The position numbers and the translations under genes were made by a program. From Kalymmatonema hyalinum WJT4-NPBG1 (lineage in GTDB: Bacteria; Cyanobacteriota; Cyanobacteriia; Cyanobacteriales; Nostocaceae): 64,000 bases of DNA. Each line of letters begins with the position of its first letter. Position 1 is the first letter of the stretch. The DNA is taken from positions 121,276 to 185,275 of the forward strand of contig JAHHIB010000001.1 in NCBI GenBank assembly GCA_019359075.1. Reading direction: 5' to 3'. The notes beneath the pieces are model-generated. The model made no database searches. It was not told the origin of the DNA and worked only from the letters and a program-made list of their open reading frames with translations. Below are positions 42,666 through 50,303 of this stretch, piece by piece.

Positions 42666-44180
42666 ATGGTAGATCCTGAGAACAAATTGTTTGCCCTAAA
42701 GGATGACTGGGTTTCCCAGGAAACGAGAGAACGACAACGCCTCAAGGTATTGTCAGATTTGGGTTTACGTCAACCAGAGACAATTCCAGTTTTTGAGGAA
42801 GCTACTCAAACTGCTGCACACTTTTTGGAAGCGCCAATTTGCATTTTGGGATTCGTGGATCAAGAACGCCACTGGTTCAAATCATCTGTAGGTTTATCCA
42901 AGCTACGGGGAGGAATCATGAATCAGCTGGCACAAAGCCGTGAACTGCCACGCCAAGAATCCTTTTGCACTAAGGTGGTAGAGAGTTTGCAACCTTTCGT
43001 TATTAATGATACAGACACATTGACTGGTGCATCTGCTTACAGCAAGTTGATTGAGGATTATGGCATTCGCTCTTACTTAGGAGTGCCATTGTTTGATGCT
43101 TTTGGGCATTGTTTGGGTGCATTGGCAGTCATGGATACAAAACCACGCGATTTTACAAATAGAGACATTGAGTTTTTACAAATCATTGCTCGTTGGAGCA
43201 TGAGTGAATTTGAGCGTAACCGTCTGTTGCAAGCAATTCCCAGTAACACCATCCCCAAGAGTGCTTCTAACGAGTCACAGAAAGATGTTATCAATACTAC
43301 TGAAATCAAAATCAGCCCATCTATTTTACAAAAAGATTTAGTTCCCATCAACCAACTGAAATTGGAACTGTTAGGACAACTCATTCAAGAGTTGCGTACC
43401 CCTTTAACATCTGTGTTAGGCATGGCAAGTGTTTTAGGGCGTGAGATTTACGGTCCCTTAACAACGAAGCAAAGAGAATATCTGGAGATTATTCAACACA
43501 GTGGTCGGTACTTACTTTCGTTGGTTAACGAAATTTCTGAACTGGGGACAATGGATGAAAACCCCACACAACTGAATCTAGTTCCTGTAGACATTGAAAT
43601 GCTGTGTCAACAAGCTATCAATACCTTAGAAGAAGCAGCGCACCGTCGTGAGCAGGATATTCGCCTATCTGTAGAACCAGTGCGCAATCGCATTTGCTCG
43701 TTAGATAAAGACAAGGTGCGACAAATCTTATATCACCTAGTTTTTAGCGTGATTCAACTTTCTGCTACAGGTAGTATTGTTCGGATTCATGTTTCTTCCA
43801 AAGACGATACGCTAAACATCACAGTTTGGGTATCACATCCTTGGCTGGGCGACGGTATGACCGAAATTGACCCCTACTTTCGCCTGAGCAATACACTACC
43901 AATGCTAGAGCTTATAGGTGCTATCGCAACTCATAAAGGTCATGCGGACAACGAAGAGCAAGCAGGGGACTTATCAGTCGCATTGGATAACTCAAGCGTA
44001 AATTCAAATAAGCCGCATGGTAATCTTTCTCGTGAAAGCTTGGGTCTTTTGCTCAGCTGCCATCTAGCAGAGTTGCATAATGGAGAAATTGTTATTCAAG
44101 GGTCATCAGAATCAGGATATCGTTATGTGGTGAGTTTGCCACTGGATTTAGACGTAGCAGAAGCGCCTAGCGATGGCTAA
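42666..44180 (+). CDS. GAF protein with a degenerate histidine-kinase region
   Basis: This 504-residue soluble protein has an N-terminal GAF domain (~30-180; FCTKVVESLQPFVINDT ~100, YLGVPLFDAFGHCLGALAVMD ~136). The dimerisation region then reads GQLIQELRTPLTSVLGMASV (~236), where histidine kinases have SHELRTPL: the phospho-accepting His is Gln. The ATP-binding region keeps an N-box-like VRQILYHLVFSVIQ (~355) but no DxGxG motif; a loop with DGMTEIDPYFRL stands in its place. I infer a non-catalytic dimeric sensor or scaffold. The ATG at 42666 follows HIP1 and gives a normal GAF start. Confidence 0.82.
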   Translation: MVDPENKLFALKDDWVSQETRERQRLKVLSDLGLRQPETIPVFEEATQTAAHFLEAPICILGFVDQERHWFKSSVGLSKLRGGIMNQLAQSRELPRQESFCTKVVESLQPFVINDTDTLTGASAYSKLIEDYGIRSYLGVPLFDAFGHCLGALAVMDTKPRDFTNRDIEFLQIIARWSMSEFERNRLLQAIPSNTIPKSASNESQKDVINTTEIKISPSILQKDLVPINQLKLELLGQLIQELRTPLTSVLGMASVLGREIYGPLTTKQREYLEIIQHSGRYLLSLVNEISELGTMDENPTQLNLVPVDIEMLCQQAINTLEEAAHRREQDIRLSVEPVRNRICSLDKDKVRQILYHLVFSVIQLSATGSIVRIHVSSKDDTLNITVWVSHPWLGDGMTEIDPYFRLSNTLPMLELIGAIATHKGHADNEEQAGDLSVALDNSSVNSNKPHGNLSRESLGLLLSCHLAELHNGEIVIQGSSESGYRYVVSLPLDLDVAEAPSDG

Positions 44181-44365
44181 CTCCGGTTTGCTTGCGTTGA
44201 CGCCCAACTACAAACGATTATTCAAATCATAAACAATAGCTCTGATGGCAATGAGCAACGAGTGAATAATAAGAAGCTATCTGCGGTGTGAACTTTTTAG
44301 AAGACCCGGATTATGATTAAGTCCAAGTTCTACGCGGGAGTGCTAATTCATCACTGCTTAGTATT

Positions 44366-45790
44366 ATGAATTTAGTTTGGCAACGATTCACTTTATCCTA
44401 TCTGCCTCTCAGACAATATCTTGCCACGAGTTACCTGCACCGGTCTCTAGTAGGGCTGTTGCATTCCTGGCGGCAAAGCAGCCTACTAATGCAGTGGGGA
44501 GAAGCAATAGCGGCTGTTTTACTCAGCCTGCTCTATGGTCTTGCACCTTTTGTGCCCAATGACCTATCGGGATTGATATTGCTTGGTTGTGCAGCATTTT
44601 GGCTGCTGTTAACTTTATCAGATGAAACAACACCCAATACTCGAAGCGTTACCCCCATTCACTTGCTGGTTTTGCTTTATTGGGGAATTGCTGCCGTAGC
44701 GACAGCGTTGTCACCTGTGAAGAAGGCGGCGTTTACAGACTTGCGAAATTTCACACTGTATTTGCTACTGTTTGCCCTTTGTGCTAGGGTTCTCACGTCA
44801 CCCCGCTTTCGATCTTGGTTGATTACGCTGTACTTGCATATATCCCTAATTGTTAGTGTATATGGGTTGCGGCAATGGTTTTTTGGAGCGCCAGCGCTGG
44901 CGACTTGGGTTGATCCTAATTCTCCTCTATCAAAGTCAACAAGGGTTTACAGTTATTTGGGCAATCCCAACTTGCTGGCTGGGTATCTTCTGCCTGCGGT
45001 GGTTTTAAGTGCAGTCGCAATTTTTGCTTGGCAAAGCTGGTGGAAGAAATCTTTAGCATTAACAATGCTAGTTGTCAACGCTTCTTGTCTGTATCTGACT
45101 TCAAGCCGTGGTGGCTGGATTGGCTTGGTAGTTGCAACTTTGACCTTACTTACGTTGCTGTACTACTGGTGGAGTGTGCAAATGCCTGCTTTCTGGCGCA
45201 CTTGGTCCCTCTGGCTTATTTTAGGAAGTTTGTTTGGGTTATTGTTTGTTGCAATAGTCTTTGTTGAGCCAGTTCGCGAACGTTTTTTCACTATTTTTAG
45301 TGGCAAAGGTGATAGCAGTAGTAAATTTCGCACGAATGTTTGGAATGCTGTTTTCAAGATGGTTCAGGATTACCCGATAACTGGTATAGGACCGGGTCAC
45401 AACGCTTTTAATAAAATTTACCCGCTGTACCAACTCCCCCGTTATAACGCTTTGAGCGCCTATTCAATTTTCTTGGAGGTGACTGTAGAAACTGGATTTA
45501 TTGGTTTAGCCTGTTTCTTGTGGTTGCTGATTGTGATATTTAATACGGCTTTCTTACAACTGCAGCGGTTACGAGAACTCAAAAGTGTAGAGGGATTTTG
45601 GTTAATTGGGGCGATCGCCTCTTTAGCTGGTATGCTTGGTCACGGCTTGGTTGATACCGTTTGGTATCGCCCTGAAGTGAATACCGTATGGTGGCTGCTG
45701 GTTGCCTTAATTGCCAGCTATTACAAATCTTTACCGCTCAATCGAACCAGAGAATTCAATTCGCCCAATTCAGAACCTACAGCGAGCTAA
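44366..45790 (+). CDS. ictB: IctB family membrane protein (O-antigen ligase fold)
   Basis: This 474-residue protein with about ten membrane helices clearly matches IctB: WVDPNS (~190) and RVYSYLGNPNLLAGYLLPA (~199), LTSSRGGWIGLV (~245), the large loop with SGKGDSSSKFRTNVWNAV (~312) and GIGPGHNAFNKIYPLYQLPR (~338), and MLGHGLVDTVWYRPE (~424). IctB was named for a suggested role in inorganic-carbon accumulation, but the fold is that of O-antigen ligase/polymerase (Wzy-C), so a glycan role is equally possible, especially near EPS genes. A hairpin terminator follows at 45859. Confidence 0.9.
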   Translation: MNLVWQRFTLSYLPLRQYLATSYLHRSLVGLLHSWRQSSLLMQWGEAIAAVLLSLLYGLAPFVPNDLSGLILLGCAAFWLLLTLSDETTPNTRSVTPIHLLVLLYWGIAAVATALSPVKKAAFTDLRNFTLYLLLFALCARVLTSPRFRSWLITLYLHISLIVSVYGLRQWFFGAPALATWVDPNSPLSKSTRVYSYLGNPNLLAGYLLPAVVLSAVAIFAWQSWWKKSLALTMLVVNASCLYLTSSRGGWIGLVVATLTLLTLLYYWWSVQMPAFWRTWSLWLILGSLFGLLFVAIVFVEPVRERFFTIFSGKGDSSSKFRTNVWNAVFKMVQDYPITGIGPGHNAFNKIYPLYQLPRYNALSAYSIFLEVTVETGFIGLACFLWLLIVIFNTAFLQLQRLRELKSVEGFWLIGAIASLAGMLGHGLVDTVWYRPEVNTVWWLLVALIASYYKSLPLNRTREFNSPNSEPTAS

Positions 45791-45858
45791 TTCTTGTCTA
45801 CAAAGGCTGAGGATAGTCTTTACTACACCAGACCATCCTTGCGGAATGGAGTTAAAAT

Positions 45859-45895
45859 AAGCCTTAGATATGCAGTCTAAGGCTTTCTGTCTTTT
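45859..45895. terminator. Bidirectional hairpin terminator
   Basis: AAGCCTTAGA (45859-45868) and TCTAAGGCTT (45876-45885) form a perfect 10-bp stem with a 7-base loop. It is followed by tctgtctttt on the + strand and attttaac on the minus strand. It lies between the convergent ictB and WGxxG genes and can serve both. Confidence 0.8.
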
Positions 45896-45938
45896 CATTG
45901 TTCCATTCTTTTTACATACACCTTAGACACACACTCAA

Positions 45939-46235
45939 TTATTCTCTGTAGCTAGTAGTTCCAACGGCATTAGGATCACGATAGCGAGTACCTTCTTCGC
46001 GGCGTTTGCCAGCCAAACCACCTAAACCAAGTAAACCAAGTAATCCTAACCAACCCCAATCAAAACCATCGTCACCACGATAGTTTGTATTTGTCGTGCC
46101 AGTTGTGGTAGTACCACCAGTCGTCGTTCCAGTGTCACCAGTATTGGTCTGGGCAGAAGCAGGTACTACGGGTAAAACAGCCATACTTAAGCCGATAACG
46201 CTAGCACCAATAGCTGCTGTTAATTGACGTTTCAT
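45939..46235 (-). CDS. Small secreted protein with WGxxG glycine-rich membrane tail
   Basis: This 98-residue protein has a signal peptide (MKRQLTAAIGASVIGLSMAV ... ASAQ), a Thr/Gly-rich linker, and near the C-terminus DWGWLGLLGLLGLGGLAGKRREE: a helix of Trp, Gly and Leu followed by basic residues. This is the WGxxGxxG type of C-terminal domain, similar in layout to PEP-CTERM and GlyGly-CTERM sorting tails. About 17 further polar residues (TRYRDPNAVGTTSYRE) follow, which is unusual for a sorting signal. The function is unknown. Two active rhomboid proteases lie about 1 kb away. Confidence 0.85.
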   Translation of the reverse strand: MKRQLTAAIGASVIGLSMAVLPVVPASAQTNTGDTGTTTGGTTTTGTTNTNYRGDDGFDWGWLGLLGLLGLGGLAGKRREEGTRYRDPNAVGTTSYRE

Positions 46236-46647
46236 AATTTAACTTCCTCAACCGTTGACATTTCACTCACCAATTTAGCCATTGCATCGCTGAACAAAAT
46301 CATCCTGTGGCTATAAAATAAGCATCATCTCAACTCACGCTGAAGATATACAAAAATCTCTCAACCTTTTCAAAAGTAGGATGCTACCTCTGTGGACGAT
46401 TATTTTTGATTTATTATTAACAATGATTCATTGCATAAATAAAAATATAGATGACCGGAAATAAGCTATCAGTGATACAAAAGATTAATTAAGAATACAA
46501 ACAAGCTAAAACAGTAGAAAAAAGCTAAATTAGTAAGATAAAGCTAATATTCAGAGAAACATTGGTGCTGGTTTAACATACCCATCTATAACCCCCAAAC
46601 TACCCTATACTATTTCTTTTGACACATATACCTACGCAAAATTATCA
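46236..46647. other. Divergent promoter region between the WGxxG gene and smpB
   Basis: No gene is seen in 412 bases. It contains three spaced copies of AAGCTAA (about 46489-46551) in AT-rich DNA and a TACTATTTCTTTTGACA stretch near 46607. It should contain promoters for both flanking genes. No operator was identified. Confidence 0.4.
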
Positions 46648-47115
46648 ATGAGTGACAAGAACGAAGGTTACAAAGTTGTTAGCGACAATCGTCAAGCGCG
46701 TTATTTATACGAAATTCTCGAAACCTACGAAGCTGGAATTGAGTTGACAGGAACGGAAGTCAAGTCAATTCGTGCAGGTAAGGCTAATCTCCAAGATGGC
46801 TATGCCTTAATCCGTGATGGAGAAGTATGGCTAATTAACGCGCATATCTCGCCGTACACTGCTAGTGGGCAGTATTTCAACCATGAACCGCGCCGCACAC
46901 GCAAGCTGCTGCTGCATCGCGAGCAAATTCGCAAGCTGATTGGCAAAGTAGAACAGCAGGGTTTGACTTTAGTACCCTTGAAGATGTATCTTAAGCGCGG
47001 GTGGGTGAAAGTCAGTATAGCTCTTGGCAAAGGTAAAAAAATCCATGACAAGCGCGAAGACATCAAACGACGCCAAGATCAGCGTGATATGCAACGGGCA
47101 ATGAAGAGTTATTAA
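46648..47115 (+). CDS. smpB: SsrA-binding protein SmpB
   Basis: SmpB binds tmRNA and brings it to stalled ribosomes for trans-translation. At 155 residues it is normal length. Motifs are VVSDNRQARYLYEILETYEAGIELTGTEVKSIR (from ~9), NLQDGYALIRDGEVWLINAHISPY (~47), the HEPRRTRKLLLH basic patch (~79) and a lysine-rich C-terminal helix GKGKKIHDKREDIKRRQ (~127) that enters the decoding centre. The tmRNA gene itself is not in the window. Rhomboid genes follow on the same strand. Confidence 0.97.
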   Translation: MSDKNEGYKVVSDNRQARYLYEILETYEAGIELTGTEVKSIRAGKANLQDGYALIRDGEVWLINAHISPYTASGQYFNHEPRRTRKLLLHREQIRKLIGKVEQQGLTLVPLKMYLKRGWVKVSIALGKGKKIHDKREDIKRRQDQRDMQRAMKSY

Positions 47116-47128
47116 GCAATTGTTCATT

Positions 47129-47158
47129 GTTAACTGTTAACTGATTACTGTTAACTGT
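47129..47158. repeat. Short tandem repeat (TGTTAAC units)
   Basis: TGTTAACTGTTAACTGATTACTGTTAACTG: degenerate heptamer repeats in the smpB-rhomboid gap. Confidence 0.6.
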
Positions 47159-47207
47159 GCTAAATACCTCCACAGGTTAGAAGAAACGACACGAAAAATT
47201 AGGTAGT

Positions 47208-47963
47208 GTGAGGCTGGTTCCTCAAAAATCGGAAAAAACGCCTGTGGTTCCTATCAGAGATGATAATCCTGTAACAATCACGCCCTACGTCACTTATGGG
47301 CTGATTGCCGCCAATGTTTTGGCTTTTCTTTACGAAGCCAATCTACCTCCGCAACAATTAGATGGATTTTTACACCTTGCGGCAGTTGTGCCGCGAGAAC
47401 TGAGTGCTAGCTTTGCGGGGATTTCAGTTCATCAGCCAGTACCAGAATGGATCACTTTGATTACTTCGCAGTTTTTGCACGGGGGTTTACTGCACCTAGC
47501 TGGTAATATGTTGTTCCTGTGGATTTTTGGTAACAACGTAGAAGACAAATTGGGTCATGTCAAATATTTGTTTTTCTATATAAGTTGCGGTGTTTTGGCA
47601 TCACTGGCGCAGTGGTACTTTTCACAGAATTCTTCAATCCCTTCGTTGGGGGCTAGTGGTGCGATCGCCGGCGTGTTGGGGGCATACATTCTCCGGTTTC
47701 CCCAAGCAGAAATTCTCGGCGTCATTCCCCTAGGGTTTTTCTTCCCCACATTCCGTGTCCCAGCGTACTTGTTTCTTGGGTTTTGGTTTCTCGAACAAGC
47801 TTTCTACGGAGTTGCCAGTCTAGAAACACCTACTAATATTGGCATGGAAAGCGGCGGTATCGCCTACTGGGCGCATGCAGGTGGTTTTGTATTTGGGGCA
47901 GTTCTTGGTCCATTGCTGGGGTTATTTAGCGACAAACCAAAGCAAGAGCCTTGGTACACTTAG
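47208..47963 (+). CDS. Rhomboid family intramembrane serine protease, copy 1
   Basis: This protein of 251 residues has six to seven membrane helices. Catalytic Ser is in SLGASGAIAGVLGAY (GxSG), catalytic His in YWAHAGGFVFG, and the conserved HGGLLHLAGNMLFLWIFGNNVED loop holds the usual His and Asn. All parts needed for activity are present. The GTG at 47208 gives 12 extra residues; by comparison with copy 2 the GTG at 47244 (VPIRDDNP) is the likelier start. Copy 2 follows directly, so the pair arose by tandem duplication. Substrates are unknown; the WGxxG protein at 45939 is a candidate by proximity. Confidence 0.9.
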   Translation: MRLVPQKSEKTPVVPIRDDNPVTITPYVTYGLIAANVLAFLYEANLPPQQLDGFLHLAAVVPRELSASFAGISVHQPVPEWITLITSQFLHGGLLHLAGNMLFLWIFGNNVEDKLGHVKYLFFYISCGVLASLAQWYFSQNSSIPSLGASGAIAGVLGAYILRFPQAEILGVIPLGFFFPTFRVPAYLFLGFWFLEQAFYGVASLETPTNIGMESGGIAYWAHAGGFVFGAVLGPLLGLFSDKPKQEPWYT

Positions 47964-47971
47964 TACAAAGC

Positions 47972-47997
47972 AAGTGCCACGAATAAGACTGGCACTT
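47972..47997. terminator. Hairpin after rhomboid copy 1
   Basis: AAGTGCCA (47972-47979) pairs perfectly with TGGCACTT (47990-47997) across a 10-base loop and is followed by a weak T run (cttatc). It may attenuate transcription between the two rhomboid genes. Confidence 0.45.
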
Positions 47998-48123
47998 CTT
48001 ATCATGTTTGCCAAACACAGGTTTCTTATGGCAGCTTACAGCAGCAGGTGAAATTCCTTTTATTCAGCAACTGCCAGCCTCACAGGATATATTGCAGTTA
48101 ATCAGTGATGAGGAAAAACACCT

Positions 48124-48801
48124 GTGTTTCCGCTATATGACGAAAACCCAACACGAATCACCCCGTATATTACCTACGGGTTGATTGGCATGAACGTTTT
48201 AGTTTTTTTCCATGAAATTAGTCTGCCAGGTACACAATTAGAGCAGTTTTTGCAGCTGTATGCAGTGGTGCCACGAGAGTTAACGAACAACTTGGGTGGA
48301 GAATGGACGACTTTATTTACGTCGCAATTTTTACACGGTGGTTGGTGGCACCTGATTTCAAATATGGTGTTTCTATGGATTTTTGGCAACAATATTGAAG
48401 ACCGATTGGGTCATTTTAAATACATAATTTTTTATCTTAGTTGTGGTGCCTTAGCAGCTTTATGCCAGTGGGTGATAGGTATCAATTCTGGAATTCCATC
48501 GTTAGGGGCAAGTGGTGCTATTTCTGGAGTTCTGGGTGCTTACATCATTCGCTTTCCCGATGCAAGAGTGATGTCATTAGTCTTTTTAGGTTTTTTTATT
48601 ACCACAATTAGAGTTCCTGCACTGCTTCTGATTGGGATTTTCTTTATCCAAAATGTGATATCTGGTCTTGCCAACCTACAAGCCGCCGCGAATATGAGTG
48701 TGGAGACGGGCGGAGTTGCTTACTGGGCGCACATCGGCGGTTTTGTCTTTGGTGTAATTCTCGGTCCGGTGTTGGGGTTATTTAGGCGCGACGACTATTA
48801 G
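48124..48801 (+). CDS. Rhomboid family intramembrane serine protease, copy 2
   Basis: This 225-residue paralogue of the preceding gene starts with GTG (MFPLYDENPTRITPYITYGL). The Ser (GASGAISGVLGAYIIRFP), His (YWAHIGGFVFG) and the HGGWWHLISNMVFLWIFGNN loop are conserved, so it should be active. The loop after VVPREL is shorter than in copy 1 by about nine residues. It is separated from copy 1 by 160 bases that include a hairpin. A second gene of this kind in tandem suggests different substrates or a heteromeric arrangement; that is inference. Confidence 0.9.
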   Translation: MFPLYDENPTRITPYITYGLIGMNVLVFFHEISLPGTQLEQFLQLYAVVPRELTNNLGGEWTTLFTSQFLHGGWWHLISNMVFLWIFGNNIEDRLGHFKYIIFYLSCGALAALCQWVIGINSGIPSLGASGAISGVLGAYIIRFPDARVMSLVFLGFFITTIRVPALLLIGIFFIQNVISGLANLQAAANMSVETGGVAYWAHIGGFVFGVILGPVLGLFRRDDY

Positions 48802-48883
48802 GGAATTGAGGAAAAGACGCAGCTGATGCGTTCCAGAAACCTGGCTTGAGAGTCTAGTAGTCCGCCAAATCAACTTTGCCTAG

Positions 48884-48936
48884 TTTGTAGTCAGGACTTT
48901 AGTCCTGAAAAAGCGATCTTCTCGCTTACTACGAAA
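48884..48936. repeat. Hairpin repeat of the TTGTAGTCAGGACT family
   Basis: TTTGTAGTCAGGACTTTAGT, then CCTG ... TCGCTTACTACGAAA. Related copies are at about 7352-7412 (inside the MITE) and 22713-22767 (hairpin 3 of the array). Outer arms TTnGTAGT / ACTACnAA and inner AGGACTttAGTCCT are conserved. Confidence 0.65.
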
Positions 48937-49100
48937 GAAAACAAACTTTGTTTGGTAAACCACCAGTGTTCATCGGTGTGCATTTGTGGTTAGAAATATC
49001 CATTCATCATACTTTTTTTGACCACAACTGGATATCAAGGCGAAAGTGCTTCCTGTACTGTGGGAAGATTATTGTTGGGTTACGCCCAGTCAATAGTTTG

Positions 49101-50228
49101 ATGCTGCATTTGAGCCATCGCATGTTCAAGATATTTAAATCCTGGTTGAATAACAGCCTAATTGCACTGCTGCTGGTAACTCTATTTTTAGGAATAAGTA
49201 CAGCTGGATGGACTCCCTCTAGTAGCGCCGCGCTACCAGCTGGGAATGCTATTACTGACGGTAATGCTCTACTGCGGTACGCACTCCCTATAGATAATAA
49301 ACCTGTACGGCAACTGCAAGCTTCTTTAGAAGACATTGCCGCCCAATTGCGGGCAAATCGGCGTTGGGGTGCTGTTTCCAAAGACCTCAGCAAAGCATCG
49401 CGGATTCTCGATAAACCCTCTCAACTTCTAGCAGGTGTTCCAAAAGAACGCCAACCTCAAGCTGAAGCTTGGATTGCTGAGTTGAAATCTGGCGTGAATG
49501 AGTTGCAAGAGGTGGTGAAAACAAAAGATAAAGAACAAGTTCGGGATCAACGTGCCAAATTGCTGAGTTTGGTTAGCCAACTTGAAGAGTCAATGGTGAC
49601 GGAATTTCCTTTTGAAGTCCCAGCCGAATACAGCAATTTACCACAACTTAAAGGTCGTGCGACTGTGAAGGTGAAAACTAACAAAGGCGACCTTACTGTT
49701 GTTGTAGACGGATACAGCGCCCCTGTCACTGCTGGGAATTTTGTTGATTTGGTGGAACGGGGTTTTTATAACGGCTTAGAATTCACCCGTTCTGAAGAAT
49801 CGTACGTTCTGCAAACTGGAGATCCACCAGGCAAAGATGTGGGTTTTATTGACCCAAAAACAGGTAAATATCGCGCCGTTCCCCTAGAAGTACTCGCACA
49901 AGGCGATAAAAAACCTACTTACGGTATCACTTTAGAGGATGCTGGTCGTTACACTGATTTACCAGTTCTGCCTTTCTCTGCTTTTGGTGCTTTGGCATTA
50001 GCACGTCCTGAAACTGACGTGAATGGGGGTTCTTCACAAATTTTCTTCTTCTTGTTTGAACCAGAACTGACTCCAGCCGGACGCAACTTGTTGGATGGTC
50101 GCTACTCTGTTTTTGGTTATCTGACTGAAGGAAAAGAAGTTTTGGATGAACTGAAGGCGGGTGACAAAATTGAATCGGCAAAAGTCATTCAAGGGGCAGA
50201 AAATTTAGTTGAGCCGAATGTGGCATAG
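49101..50228 (+). CDS. Thylakoid-lumen cyclophilin, CYP38/TLP40-type
   Basis: I place the start at ATG 49101 (an upstream ATG at 48948 adds 51 residues that look non-coding; ATG 49122 is also possible). The ~376-residue protein has a signal sequence (LIALLLVTLFLGISTAGW), a helical domain (~50-200) and a C-terminal cyclophilin domain (ATVKVKTNKGDLTVVVDGYS, AGNFVDLVERGFYNGLEFTR, GGSSQIFFFLFEP). This order is that of CYP38/TLP40, a lumenal factor in photosystem II assembly; the PPIase active site of that family is often weak. It is expected in the thylakoid lumen or periplasm. Confidence 0.88.
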   Translation: MLHLSHRMFKIFKSWLNNSLIALLLVTLFLGISTAGWTPSSSAALPAGNAITDGNALLRYALPIDNKPVRQLQASLEDIAAQLRANRRWGAVSKDLSKASRILDKPSQLLAGVPKERQPQAEAWIAELKSGVNELQEVVKTKDKEQVRDQRAKLLSLVSQLEESMVTEFPFEVPAEYSNLPQLKGRATVKVKTNKGDLTVVVDGYSAPVTAGNFVDLVERGFYNGLEFTRSEESYVLQTGDPPGKDVGFIDPKTGKYRAVPLEVLAQGDKKPTYGITLEDAGRYTDLPVLPFSAFGALALARPETDVNGGSSQIFFFLFEPELTPAGRNLLDGRYSVFGYLTEGKEVLDELKAGDKIESAKVIQGAENLVEPNVA

Positions 50229-50303
50229 TTGATTTTGGATTTCATCTAAAATCTAAAATTTTTGGATACGGTGCGTTAACATTAACGCACCAGTTTAATT
50301 GAG

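Noticed and set aside
48948..49100. N-terminal extension of the cyclophilin gene
   Set aside because: The 51 residues do not look like a protein domain and precede a normal signal peptide; it overlaps the end of a repeat region.
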